Source: Undibacterium piscinae (GTDB taxonomy: Bacteria > Pseudomonadota > Gammaproteobacteria > Burkholderiales > Burkholderiaceae_D). From it: 64,000 bases of DNA. The DNA lies in the NCBI GenBank assembly GCA_003970805.2, contig CP051152.1, positions 2,666,001-2,730,000 on the forward strand, read 5' to 3'. Below, piece by piece: positions 35,197 through 44,626 of the stretch. The translations under genes and the position numbers were made by a program. The notes under the pieces are model-generated. The model did no database searches, had not been told where the DNA came from, and worked only from the letters and a program-made list of their open reading frames with translations. How positions within the stretch are numbered: the stretch's first letter is position 1; every line of letters begins with the position of its first letter.

Positions 35197-38100
35197 TTAA
35201 CCCGCCAGTGCTTGTTCTACACTTTGGGCGAAACTCAGATGGAACTGGGGATCGGCGATGATGCTCAAATGGGTGCTGCCGGGGATGGGGTGTACCCTTT
35301 CTACCCGGCTCGATTGTTTGCGCCAGTCAATCACGTTCATTCCGCGCAGTAGCGAGTCTTCTGCGATCCAGGCGTGGATGCGACAATCTAGCGGTGCCAG
35401 CACATAGTCGCGGAACACCAAGGCGTTCTCCATCAGGGTCCAGAAAATGTGCTCGCGGCTGCCGATAGCCGGGCCGTCCAGCGGTAGCGTGTCTGGGCTG
35501 TTATTCACGTAGTGCAGAAATTGGGTGTAGACGGTGGCATCCATACGGCCCAGCAGTCGCAGCCAGCGTTCGCGCATCTGACTTAGCTTCAGCCAGGCAT
35601 CGATATCGTTTTGCAAGCTGAGTCGCAAAGCGGGCGCCAAAGGTTTTTCGCCACCCACGGCAAACTCGGCGTCGAGTGCACACACGTCAAGCATGCCGAC
35701 CAACTGCACGTCCACGTTATCGCCCAACAGACGCGCCGCCTCATACGCCAAAATGCCGCCCCAGGACCAGCCCAGTAGCATGACTGGCTGGCCGGCGCTG
35801 TGTGTGCGTATATGATCGGCATAGCGTGCTGCCAGCGCATTCACGGCGAGTGGTTCGCCCTCACCGCCGGCTAAGGAGTGGCAGATAAAACCGGTGGCTG
35901 GCTGGTCTGGGCCCAGGTAAGTCACCAGGCGACTGTATTCCAGTGTGCTTACCAGTAGACCGGGGAAGCAATACAACATAGGTTTGCTGCCACCGCGCTG
36001 CAGATAAACTACTTCGCTGGCTGCTAAATTCTGCTCCTTCAGTGCGCGCGCCAGTTGGGCAATGTCGGGATAATTGAATAGATCGGCGATACCCAGAGCG
36101 TGCTCAGGTAAATGCGTGTCTAGCATGGTCAGCACCCGCAGCGCGCTCAATGAATCACCGCCCAGTTCGAAGAAATTATCTGTCACGCCGACCTGCTGCA
36201 ACTGCAGTACTTCCTGCCAGATCGCCACCAACTGCTGTTCAAGTTGATTCGAGGCGGCGACCAGCTCGCGGCTTTGTTGGCTAGGCAACGGCAGCGCCTT
36301 ACGGTCAATTTTTCCATTTGGCGTGAGCGGCAGTTGATCCAGCAGGACGATCGCGGCTGGCACCATATAGTCGGGTAACTGCGCTGCCAGCTGGTTGCGC
36401 AGTGTGCCAGCGTCTATGCTAGCGGTCGGATCGAGCAGCGAATTGAGCACAGGATAGAGCACTACATAGGCCACCAACTTGGCGCCTTGCGCAGTTTGTT
36501 GCAGCAGCACCACCGCTTCGCGCACCGCGCTCAGCTGGCCCAGTGCCGATTCTATCTCACCGAGTTCGATGCGAAAGCCACGCAGCTTGACCTGATGGTC
36601 GAGTCGCCCTAAATATTCGATGATGCCGTCGGCGCGCCAGCGCACCTGGTCGCCGGTGCGGTACATGCGTCCACCGTCCGCCGCGAAAGGGTCGGGAATG
36701 AAACGGTCGGCGGTGGCCGCTGGTTGGCCGTGATAGCCGCGTGCCAGACAAGCACCACCGATATGCAGCTCGCCGGCCACGCCGGGCGGTAGCGGATTGA
36801 GGTCGGCGTCCAGCACATAGGCCCTACGTGCACCGACGGCGCGCCCGATCGGGGCGAACGCACCTTCAAAACTGGCGTCAGCGCTGGTTTTCCATGCCAG
36901 TGGCGAGATCACCGTTTCGGTCGGGCCGTAGCCATTGATCAGGCAGTCGGGTGCCAAGGTGCGCTTGACTTGTTCGAAGGTGGCGCGTGGCATGCCTTCG
37001 CCGCCAAACGACAGCAGCCGCAAAGGTGCGGCAGTGCCATGTCCATCGGCCCACTCGGCCAGTTGCTGCACATAGCTGGTGGGGAAACCCGCATTGTTGA
37101 CCCGGTGCGCGCGCATCGCAGCATGGGTTTCGGAAGCGCTCCACAATGCCGCGCCGCGCAAGACCGCGCAGCCACCCACGATCAGCGGCACGATCCAGCG
37201 CTCATGCGCACCATCGAAACTGATAGAAAGGAAGTGCAGCTCGCGCGAGGCGGCAGTCATTTCGTAGAGTTCGGCGGTGGCCTGGCAATGCAGCGACAGT
37301 GGGCCGTGCGCTACCGCCACGCCTTTGGGGCGGCCAGTAGAACCGGAGGTATAAATGATGTAAGCCAACTGCTGTGGCAGTACCCGCAGCAGCGGATTGC
37401 TGGCCGGCTGCTGCGCCAGATCCAGAGTGTCTAGCAGTATGCTGCTGCCGTTCGTGAGTGTCGGTAATTGGCTTTGTAGCGAGCTCTGCGTCAGCAAAAA
37501 GGAGACCGTCGCATCATCGAGCATGTAGGCGATGCGCTCTTGCGGATAAGCTGTATCGATAGGCACTAATGCGCCGCCGGCTTTAAATACGGCCAATAGG
37601 GTGACGATCAGATCGACGCCGCGCTCCAGCGCCACCGCGACCCGGGTTTCGGCGCCGACGCCAGCAGCAATCAGGTAATGTGCCAAACGATTGGCGGCGG
37701 CGTGCATGGCGCTGTGGCTGAGCGTCTGGCTGCCGCACACCAGTGCATCGCCCTGCCCATGATAGGCTAATTGGCGCTCCATGAGTTGATGTACCGGCAG
37801 CGGCGCATAAGTGGCGGCTGGCCACGGCGCGCTCAGAGTCGCCAAGGTTTGCGCATCGACCAATTGCAACTGATCTAGCCTGGCCTGCGGTGTTGCCAGC
37901 GCTTGCGTTAATAGTGCAATCAAGCGCTGCAGCAGCGCGGCTGCGCTGCTTTGCTCGAATAGCGCAGCGGCATACGACAGGGTCAGCGTATGACGGCCAT
38001 CGGAGTGTGTGCTGGCACGCAGGAATAGATCGACCCGCAGCGCTTGGTCTTCCTCTAGGTGCACAGTTACATTGCGGCGCGCCTGTAAGACGCTGGCATG

Positions 38101-39123
38101 TTGGCGCCACACGAAGGCGGCCTGGAAGGGCAGTTCGTGTTTCTGGAAACCATCCGCGTTCAAGCCTTCCAGCAGGCGCTCGAATGGCAGCGCGGCATGC
38201 GCCAGGTTGGTCGCATCTTCCTCGCGTACCAGTTTTAGCAGCGTGGCAAAACTCATGCTGCTGTCCAAGCTCAGACTCGATACCAGCAGGTTCTCGAAGG
38301 GACCAAGCAGGCGCGCCTGCTCGCTGGTACGTCCGGCGTCCAGCGTGGCCATACGGATGTTGGACTGCGCCGTGTGGCGGTACAGCAGCACCGCAAAGGC
38401 CGCGCGCAGCACCTGTTCGGGACGCGCCGCAGCTTGCACACAAAAGGCGTGCAAGCTATTGGACAGTTCGTGCGTAAGTTCGTTGCTTAGCTGCGCATCG
38501 GCAAAGTTAGGCGCAGCCGTGCGTGGCCGGTCTAGCGATAGTGCCAGCGCCGACTCGCCCTCGGCCAGTTTGTGCATCCAGTAATCGTAGTCGGGATAGC
38601 GTTGGCCGGCGCTTAGCTGTGCCAATTGCTGGGTGGCGTGCTGTTGATAACTCTGTGGTCCTTGCGCTGGCAGGGTCTCGCCAGCCAGACTGCGTAACAG
38701 TTCCTCGACCAGCAGCGTGGCCGAGGCGGTATCCGCCACGATCCGGTGCAGCGCCAGTATCAAGGTGTCACCGCACAACCAGGCCTTCAGGCCGGGCTGG
38801 CGTTCCAGCTCGAAGTCCTGCTGTTTAGACCAACTGGCGTAATCTCCATTGCACTCCAGCAACAGCGCTGCGGCACCGCCCTGACGCTGTTCGATATCAC
38901 CCCAGGCTAGCCGGTGGAAACTGGTTTGCAGTATAGGATGGCGCGCCTGCAGCAGGCTCAGCGCTTGGGCGATCAAGTTAGGCTCGATAGCCTCAGGCCA
39001 GTGCAGTTCGACGCGGATATGCAAACGCTGTTCGCTATGCGCCAATTGGCTCAGAAACCACAGGCTACGCTGAGCCGGCGATACCAGTGCTGGGGCGGCT
39101 GCTTGTGGTGAACCCTCAGCCAT
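35197..39123 (-). CDS. Single-module NRPS, C-A-T-TE (siderophore synthetase)
   Basis: A 1308-residue non-ribosomal peptide synthetase. Condensation domain at about 10-430, adenylation at 455-900 (YIIYTSGSTGRPKGVAVAHG; INGYGPTETVISPLAW; YRTGDQVRW), carrier domain near 965-1035 (FELGGDSLSALRVL) and thioesterase from about 1050 (GWSWGGILAYEAARLL; GSTHLSII). The condensation HHxxxDG motif is degenerate, reading HRIVADT, so the catalytic histidine is arginine. A substrate-code reading gives D-G-E-A-S-G-G-I-S; the acidic third position would suit an amino-bearing side chain (weak inference). With one module, product assembly must be iterative or limited to one residue. Start overlaps the MbtH-like gene by 8 bases. 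Confidence 0.92.
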   Translation of the reverse strand: MAEGSPQAAAPALVSPAQRSLWFLSQLAHSEQRLHIRVELHWPEAIEPNLIAQALSLLQARHPILQTSFHRLAWGDIEQRQGGAAALLLECNGDYASWSKQQDFELERQPGLKAWLCGDTLILALHRIVADTASATLLVEELLRSLAGETLPAQGPQSYQQHATQQLAQLSAGQRYPDYDYWMHKLAEGESALALSLDRPRTAAPNFADAQLSNELTHELSNSLHAFCVQAAARPEQVLRAAFAVLLYRHTAQSNIRMATLDAGRTSEQARLLGPFENLLVSSLSLDSSMSFATLLKLVREEDATNLAHAALPFERLLEGLNADGFQKHELPFQAAFVWRQHASVLQARRNVTVHLEEDQALRVDLFLRASTHSDGRHTLTLSYAAALFEQSSAAALLQRLIALLTQALATPQARLDQLQLVDAQTLATLSAPWPAATYAPLPVHQLMERQLAYHGQGDALVCGSQTLSHSAMHAAANRLAHYLIAAGVGAETRVAVALERGVDLIVTLLAVFKAGGALVPIDTAYPQERIAYMLDDATVSFLLTQSSLQSQLPTLTNGSSILLDTLDLAQQPASNPLLRVLPQQLAYIIYTSGSTGRPKGVAVAHGPLSLHCQATAELYEMTAASRELHFLSISFDGAHERWIVPLIVGGCAVLRGAALWSASETHAAMRAHRVNNAGFPTSYVQQLAEWADGHGTAAPLRLLSFGGEGMPRATFEQVKRTLAPDCLINGYGPTETVISPLAWKTSADASFEGAFAPIGRAVGARRAYVLDADLNPLPPGVAGELHIGGACLARGYHGQPAATADRFIPDPFAADGGRMYRTGDQVRWRADGIIEYLGRLDHQVKLRGFRIELGEIESALGQLSAVREAVVLLQQTAQGAKLVAYVVLYPVLNSLLDPTASIDAGTLRNQLAAQLPDYMVPAAIVLLDQLPLTPNGKIDRKALPLPSQQSRELVAASNQLEQQLVAIWQEVLQLQQVGVTDNFFELGGDSLSALRVLTMLDTHLPEHALGIADLFNYPDIAQLARALKEQNLAASEVVYLQRGGSKPMLYCFPGLLVSTLEYSRLVTYLGPDQPATGFICHSLAGGEGEPLAVNALAARYADHIRTHSAGQPVMLLGWSWGGILAYEAARLLGDNVDVQLVGMLDVCALDAEFAVGGEKPLAPALRLSLQNDIDAWLKLSQMRERWLRLLGRMDATVYTQFLHYVNNSPDTLPLDGPAIGSREHIFWTLMENALVFRDYVLAPLDCRIHAWIAEDSLLRGMNVIDWRKQSSRVERVHPIPGSTHLSIIADPQFHLSFAQSVEQALAG

Positions 39124-39331
39124 GTGCGGCTCCCATGTCAGCGAGCGCTAGTTGCAGACTATGTTCGCGCAGGTCGCTCCACAGTTCACCTATGTGCTCC
39201 AGGCAACGCTGGCGCGTATCGCTAAAGCCTAGCGCTAACCATCCACCCGGCAGCGGCTGCTGCACCGGCCACACCGAATACTGGCGTTGTGCGTTGATCA
39301 CCACCTGATATTGTCGCTCTTGCATGTGCAC
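39116..39331 (-). CDS. MbtH-like NRPS chaperone
   Basis: A 71-residue MbtH-family protein with the core WPVQQPLPGGW and SDTRQRCLEHIGELWSDLRE, matching the conserved Trp/Pro/Gly pattern. MbtH proteins bind the adenylation domain and are needed for its solubility and activity. It is the first gene of the siderophore unit and overlaps the NRPS start by 8 bases, tying their expression together. Confidence 0.9.
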   Translation of the reverse strand: MHMQERQYQVVINAQRQYSVWPVQQPLPGGWLALGFSDTRQRCLEHIGELWSDLREHSLQLALADMGAAHG

Positions 39332-39380
39332 CCCTATGATGTCGGCCAGATGCGGCAGCGTTTGCGTGCTGTATCAAGCA

Positions 39381-39407
39381 TTAAGAATAGTCATTCGCTA
39401 ACTATTC
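39381..39407 (-). promoter_or_regulatory. Candidate Fur box upstream of the siderophore genes
   Basis: An AT-rich imperfect palindrome 50-76 bases upstream of the MbtH-like gene; it contains AATAGT / ACTATT (39386-39391 and 39401-39406) and the minus-strand GCGAATGACTATTCTTAAT matches 11 of 19 positions of the Fur consensus. Position suits iron repression, but the match is only moderate. Confidence 0.4.
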
Positions 39408-39419
39408 GCCGCCCCAGTA

Positions 39420-39908
39420 TTCCATAGTGGGCTGACCTTATCAGTATTCCATAGCCTTCACCTGTCAGGCGCACACTGATGCGGTTGGAGTCGGGATAGA
39501 CGATGACATCATGCTGTTGCGCTCGCCGATGACCAGATAACGGCAAGGCTGTTCGGTGTGATTAAAAAATGCTGTGCCCGGCTTGTTGTCCAGCCGGGAA
39601 AACCACATAGCTGCCCGCTTTGCATGACATAGCTTTTGTCACCCAGACGCCAAGGTCAGGCTGCCTTCCATCAGATACAGCTGTTTCCTCTTCCAGATGG
39701 TGATAGTGATTCGTGCAAGCCTGTTTACGAGGCGCCAGCTCTTCCATGCAAACGCCAACATTTTTACAGCCGCCAAATTCACCAAGCTGACGGTAGCGCA
39801 TGCCAAAACGTTTGCCATGTGAGTATTCATCCCAAGCGACGTCCTCGACCATAAACGGTTCATAAATGCCCTGCTCATGATGGAACTAGGTTTTTTTTCC
39901 TGACTCAT
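39420..39908 (-). pseudogene. Frameshifted cupin-domain protein
   Basis: Fragments of one cupin protein lie in more than one frame on the minus strand. It starts MSQEKK at 39908, continues in another frame as FMVEDVAWDEYSHGKRFGMR and ends of the barrel appear as VVFPAGQQAGHSIF, then in a third frame as NHTEQPCRYLVIGER. The metal-ligand pattern HYH (residues of TNHYHHLEEE) and the FPAG turn are the cupin signatures. At least two or three indels break it. Located between the siderophore promoter and another decayed gene. Confidence 0.72.
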
Positions 39909-39955
39909 GCTGGCTTCCTTTCGATGATAGGGGAACCCGTGCGCTGAATGGCAAA

Positions 39956-40332
39956 TTAACTAGGATCGATTTTTCCCATTTCCGTCAAGACTTCATGCGC
40001 CGAGCGGAACGCATCGACCGCCAAAGGCATGCCGCAATAGACGCTGGCGTGCAGCAAGACTTCCTGGATTTTCTTTCATGCTGGCGCCATTGTTGACGGC
40101 GACCGCGCACGTGGCCGCGGATCTCGTTGCGAACGGCCGAGGGCGGTCAGCATGGAAGCGTGATCAGGCTGCGTCTAGGCCATCGCGGCACCAGGTGGTG
40201 CCCCAGGCATTGCGCGTCACATATTCTTGCAGTGGTGCGGTAAACGCATCGACGTTACTGAAGGCCTTTTCGACAAAGGCCTCACCCATTACCTGCTTCG
40301 ATGCGCAAGCCATCTTCAAATTGACTGTCCAT
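39956..40332 (-). pseudogene. Decayed carboxymuconolactone decarboxylase family gene
   Basis: Reading the minus strand across frames gives MDSQFEDGLRIEAG, then VEKAFSNVDAFTAPLQEYV with RNAWGTTW, then a damaged middle, and finally IQEVLLHASVYCGMPLAVDA with FRSAHEVLTEMGK before a stop at 39956-39958. This is the PcaC/AhpD-like helical family (about 130 residues). Several frameshifts make it non-functional as read. The 5' end abuts the truncated LysE-type gene on the other strand. Confidence 0.7.
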
Positions 40333-40339
40333 CATGGCG

Positions 40340-40914
40340 GCCGCGTGACGCGCATGTACGCCAGTCAGGGCTGGCGTGCCGGATCGGCGGCCGCTTTGGG
40401 AATCGGTAGCGGCACCTTCGTGCATATATTCGCGGCAGCGCTAGGATTATCGGCTGTGTTGGCGACATCGGCCACCGCATTCATGCTGGTTAAATTAGCT
40501 GGCGCCGCGTATTTACTGTATGTGGGCGTAAGCCTGATATTGAGCAAACATAAGCCGAACACCAATACGGATGTTGATAGCGTAGTCTTGGCAGTGCCGG
40601 CCTTAAGCTATCGTAAGATATTTTTCCAGGGTTTTTTGACGAATATTCTCAACCCCAAGGTTGCGGTGTTCTTTCTCGCTTTTGTGCCGCAGTTCATCGC
40701 CGCCAGTGCGCCCAACAAGGCGATTGCCTTTCTGTTTTTAGGTTGCATCTTTAATTTCAATGGCATGTTGTGGTGTCATTTTCTGGCGTTATCAAGCGCC
40801 TTCGCCAGTCAACGCTTGCGTGTGAACCGGCGGCTTACTGCCGGCCTGAATCGGCTCATCGGTATGGTATTTGTTTCATTTGGGATCAAACTGGCCTTCG
40901 CTGAGCGGGGATAA
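40340..40914 (+). pseudogene. LysE/RhtB-family exporter missing its N terminus
   Basis: From about 40345 the plus strand encodes a LysE-type amino-acid exporter: SQGWRAGSAAALGIGSGTFV, four to five membrane segments (VKLAGAAYLLYVGVSLIL; NPKVAVFFLAFVPQFI) and the usual C-terminal segment GLNRLIGMVFVSFGIKL. The first ~40 residues, normally the first membrane helix with the PGP motif, are absent; upstream sequence belongs to the decayed carboxymuconolactone decarboxylase gene on the other strand. A methionine exists at 40351, but a product from there would lack helix 1. Confidence 0.78.
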
Positions 40915-41045
40915 ACCAGGTATTCGCGGGTTTGCCCGCGCAATCACGTATTCCTGATTGTCACGGCAAAATTGTAGGGCTACAATCAGGCGAGTTGCCA
41001 GAGTAATTTCCGATAGAAATTTCCCCTGATACGGAACACATCCCT

Positions 41046-42557
41046 ATGTCCTTCCTGACTGCAAGCTCCCCCTCACTTCCGCGCTGGAAAGTATTGCTGG
41101 TGGATGATGAGCCGGATGTCCATACCATCACCAAAATGACGCTTAACCGCTTCCAGCTCGACGGTCGCGGCCTGAGCTTTTTACACGCCTACAGTGGTGC
41201 CGAGGCCAAGGAAGTTCTCGCACGTGAATCTGATATCGCCCTGGTATTTTTAGATGTGGTGATGGAAACTGAGGACAGCGGCTTGGAGGTGGCGCGCTGG
41301 ATGCGTGAGGAACTCGGGAATAAATTTTCACGCATCGTCTTGCGTACCGGCCAGCCTGGCCAGGCACCGGAAGAGCGCGTTATCGTTGATTATGACATCA
41401 ATGATTACAAGGAAAAAACGGAGCTCGACCGCAAGAAATTATTCACGACCACCTTTGCCGCCTTGCGTGCCTATCGCGACATCATGGAGGTGGAAGAGGC
41501 CAGACGCTTTCAGCTTTGCTATCGCGAGGGTCTGGAGCGCGTGATCGAGGCTTCCTCCCATATTTTTCAGCAACGTAATCTGGTCGATTTTGCCAATGGC
41601 TTATTACAGCAAGTGGTTGCCCTGATGCGTCTGGAGCAAAGCATGCTGGTGCGTCTGCGTGGTGCCATCGGTATCTCGGGCGAGCAGACTTATGAAGTGC
41701 TGGCGCGTATCGGTGAGTTTGATGACGATAGCCAGATTTTTTCTTCCGAATTATTGTTACAACTCGATGAGGCGCGTACCCAGCGGGTCTCGCGTTTGCA
41801 TGGCGATACTTATGTCGGCTATTTCCCGAATAACAGCGGCAAGGCCTCTTTGCTGGTGTTGAAAGGCGTCGCTGATGTCGGTGAGATTGATGCCAAACTG
41901 CTGGAGGTGTTTTCGTCCGGTGTGGCGATCGCTTTCGATAATATTCTGCTCAATCAGGAGATACGCGAAACCCAGAGCGAATTGATCATGCGCCTGGGCG
42001 ATGTGGTCGAATCGCGCTCGCACGAAGCGGGCAATCACGTGCGGCGCATGGCGGAAGTGTCGTATCTGCTGGCGCAGGCGTCCGGCATGTCGGCCGACGA
42101 GGCCACCATACTCAAGCAGGCCGCGCCTATGCACGATATCGGCAAGATCGCTACGCCGGATGCGGTGCTGCTGAAGCCAGGCAAACTCGATCTGGACGAA
42201 TGGGCGGTGATGAAGTTGCATCCGGCCATAGGCATGTCAATTTTAAAAGGCTCGCAGCGGCCTATCTTGAAGGCGGCTGCAATCATCGCCTATCAGCATC
42301 ATGAAAAATTTGACGGTTCGGGTTATCCACAGGGCTTGCAAGGAACCGAGATACACCCGTTTGCGCGGATAGTTGCGGTGGCCGATGTGTTTGATGCGCT
42401 GATGCATGCGCGCTGCTATAAACCGGCCTGGCCGGTTGCTGAAGTAATGGCGCATTTGCAGGCGGTCAGCGGTAGTCATCTCGACCCGGTTTATGTCGAT
42501 GTCCTGATCAAGAATGTTGATGCGGCGCTGGCGATTAATGCCAAATATCCGGGATAA
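41046..42557 (+). CDS. Response regulator REC-DUF3369-HD-GYP (c-di-GMP phosphodiesterase)
   Basis: A 503-residue cytoplasmic regulator. The receiver domain spans about residues 14-140 with the acidic pair in VLLVDDEPDVHT and the phospho-acceptor in ALVFLDVVMET. DUF3369 (a GAF-like domain) covers roughly 150-310. The HD-GYP domain follows: HDIGKIATPDAVLLKPGKLD, then HHEKFDGSGYPQGLQG, with both the metal and GYP motifs intact, so it is predicted to hydrolyse cyclic di-GMP when phosphorylated. It converges with a GAF-containing histidine kinase 17 bases away, a plausible partner. Confidence 0.93.
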   Translation: MSFLTASSPSLPRWKVLLVDDEPDVHTITKMTLNRFQLDGRGLSFLHAYSGAEAKEVLARESDIALVFLDVVMETEDSGLEVARWMREELGNKFSRIVLRTGQPGQAPEERVIVDYDINDYKEKTELDRKKLFTTTFAALRAYRDIMEVEEARRFQLCYREGLERVIEASSHIFQQRNLVDFANGLLQQVVALMRLEQSMLVRLRGAIGISGEQTYEVLARIGEFDDDSQIFSSELLLQLDEARTQRVSRLHGDTYVGYFPNNSGKASLLVLKGVADVGEIDAKLLEVFSSGVAIAFDNILLNQEIRETQSELIMRLGDVVESRSHEAGNHVRRMAEVSYLLAQASGMSADEATILKQAAPMHDIGKIATPDAVLLKPGKLDLDEWAVMKLHPAIGMSILKGSQRPILKAAAIIAYQHHEKFDGSGYPQGLQGTEIHPFARIVAVADVFDALMHARCYKPAWPVAEVMAHLQAVSGSHLDPVYVDVLIKNVDAALAINAKYPG

Positions 42558-42574
42558 CTGAACAGCGGATAGTC

Positions 42575-44503
42575 TTAGCTTAGCCGCTGCGGAAAACTCA
42601 GGTTGTAACTTAAGCCATGCCCTGGTTCGCTCCGGACCCGTATGCTGCCGCTTAATGCGCCGGTAATCAGGTTGTAGATGATATGTGCGCCAAGACCACT
42701 GCCACCCTGGCCCCGTTTGGTCGTATAAAAAGGGTCAAATAATTTTTCCAGCGAAGCGCTATCCATCCCCGCCCCATCGTCGGCGTAATGCAAGATGATT
42801 TGCGTCTGTTGCAGCAAGGCAGAAATATGGATTTTCCCCGGCTGATTGTTTTCAAAACCGTGCAGCAGCGAATTCATCAGCATATTCGTCATAATTTGTG
42901 ACAAGGCACCGGGGTAAGTTTTCACCGTGATACCGGCAGCGCAGTCCAGCGTAATTTCTATACGCTTGCCTTTGAATTTCGGTTGCAGCGATTGCAGAAT
43001 TTCATCAAGGTAATTGCGTAAATCAAATTCCCGCAATTCGTCTGACGATTGGTCCACCGCCACTTGCTTGAAGCTGCGTACCAGCGTGGCAGCGCGTTGG
43101 GTATTGCTTTCCAGGATGCGCAAAGCCTGCTCCAGCACATCCAAAAAATCCAGCAGCGATTGCTCGTTGAGGGTCTTGTCGGTCAGTTCCTGGCGTATCA
43201 ATTTGAGTTCTTCGGCCAGATGGCTGGTCGCAGTGACGCAAATTCCCAGCGGCGTATTGATCTCGTGGGCGATACCGGCAACCAGGCCGCCTAACGAGGC
43301 CATTTTTTCCTGCCTGACCAATTCACTTTGCGCTTGCTGCAAATCTTGCATGGTTTGGTTCAGCGCGCTGTTCTGCTGCTCAAGATCGTTTTTCGCAATG
43401 CGTAAGGAATAGTCGGCGTCGAATTTGGCTATGCTGGTCGCTACATGGTTGGCGACAAAGGCCAGCAAGTTCAGATCGGCTTCCGTGTATATGACTTGAG
43501 GGTCGTAACTTTGTATGACGATGGCACCGTATATCTGCTCATGTGCCAGCATGGGGGCGCCCATCCAGCTGCTCATCTCAAGATTACCCAGAGTTTGCTG
43601 GATTTCACCGTTGCCTGTCAGGTGCTGCAGGCGTGCTTGGTCGATCAGTTGCGCTTGCCGGGTTTTGATCACATAGGAGCTTAAGCCCACACCCATAGGG
43701 AATTTTTTGGTCTCTGGTACAGAGTCTTTTTCATCGACAAAATACTGGATGCTGATCTCATTGCTCTCTGGGTGAAAGCGGGCGATCAGGAAATTTCTGA
43801 CTACCAGTAATTTTGCGATGCTCTGGTGTATCTGAGCGTATAGCACGCTTACTTCCGCTACCGATGTGGATAACTCGGCGATTTCATACAAGGCCCGCTG
43901 CAGCGCTTCGGCATGTCTGCGCTCGGCAACTTCATGTTCCAGCAATTCGGTTCTTTCCCTGACCGCGCGCTCGAGTCTGTCTATTCCCTGCAAGGTCTGC
44001 AAGGCGACGCAGACATGGTTGGCGATCAGCGCAAACAGCGCCTGATCTTCTTCGCTATACATGTGTTGCGCCTGATAACTCTGGATGACGATCGCTCCCA
44101 GACTATGGCCGTGCTGATCCAGCAGAGGGCAGCCCATCCAGTGCTCGGCCGGACTGCCATTCCATTCCGTGGTAATCATGGATGAAAATTCTTGTGCGGT
44201 CATGACGAGACGCTGGCGGTTCTGGATTACCCAGGAAGTCGCTGATTGATTGGTGGGCGGTAGCGCAAATGCCTCGTCAGGATCGGGTGTGGCATCAGCC
44301 TCATCGATAAAATAGACGAAGCGCAGGGTTTTTTTTTCCGCATCGTTAAGCGCGACATAAAAATTGGCCGCATACATGATGCGGCCAAGCGCCGAGTGCA
44401 CGGTTTTTAGAAACTCAGTGATGTCACTGCAAGCGCTCGCTTTTTGGCCAATTTCCAGCAAGATGGCCTGCACTGCCTCTAGTCTATGCAGACGGTTTTC
44501 CAT
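42575..44503 (-). CDS. GAF-GAF sensor histidine kinase
   Basis: A 642-residue soluble sensor kinase without membrane segments. Two GAF domains at about 10-170 and 205-370 share the internal pattern GCPLLDQHGHSLGAIVIQSY / GAPMLAHEQIYGAIVIQSYD, showing an internal duplication. A coiled coil (DLEQQNSALNQTMQDLQQAQ) leads to the phospho-acceptor helix SLGGLVAGIAHEINTPLG, and the ATPase domain has DDGAGMDSASLEKLFDPFYT and GGSGLGAHII. It would sense a small ligand or redox state in the cytoplasm. It converges with the HD-GYP response regulator, which suggests one two-component system split over both strands. Confidence 0.92.
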   Translation of the reverse strand: MENRLHRLEAVQAILLEIGQKASACSDITEFLKTVHSALGRIMYAANFYVALNDAEKKTLRFVYFIDEADATPDPDEAFALPPTNQSATSWVIQNRQRLVMTAQEFSSMITTEWNGSPAEHWMGCPLLDQHGHSLGAIVIQSYQAQHMYSEEDQALFALIANHVCVALQTLQGIDRLERAVRERTELLEHEVAERRHAEALQRALYEIAELSTSVAEVSVLYAQIHQSIAKLLVVRNFLIARFHPESNEISIQYFVDEKDSVPETKKFPMGVGLSSYVIKTRQAQLIDQARLQHLTGNGEIQQTLGNLEMSSWMGAPMLAHEQIYGAIVIQSYDPQVIYTEADLNLLAFVANHVATSIAKFDADYSLRIAKNDLEQQNSALNQTMQDLQQAQSELVRQEKMASLGGLVAGIAHEINTPLGICVTATSHLAEELKLIRQELTDKTLNEQSLLDFLDVLEQALRILESNTQRAATLVRSFKQVAVDQSSDELREFDLRNYLDEILQSLQPKFKGKRIEITLDCAAGITVKTYPGALSQIMTNMLMNSLLHGFENNQPGKIHISALLQQTQIILHYADDGAGMDSASLEKLFDPFYTTKRGQGGSGLGAHIIYNLITGALSGSIRVRSEPGHGLSYNLSFPQRLS

Positions 44504-44626
44504 GATTTTTCCTCGCTAATAGCACAAGCAACGGTACTAAAAATGCATAAAAAAACGCATCAAAAAACTACTGGTTTCAGCGCAGAAAAATCACGTGGCC
44601 ATTTATCCGAATGGCCGGCTTGATTT

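Noticed and set aside
37583..38584. Long open frames antisense or out of frame within the NRPS gene
   Set aside because: GC-rich coding DNA gives long shadow frames. They are arginine/cysteine-rich, lack recognisable domains, and the NRPS frame explains the region fully.
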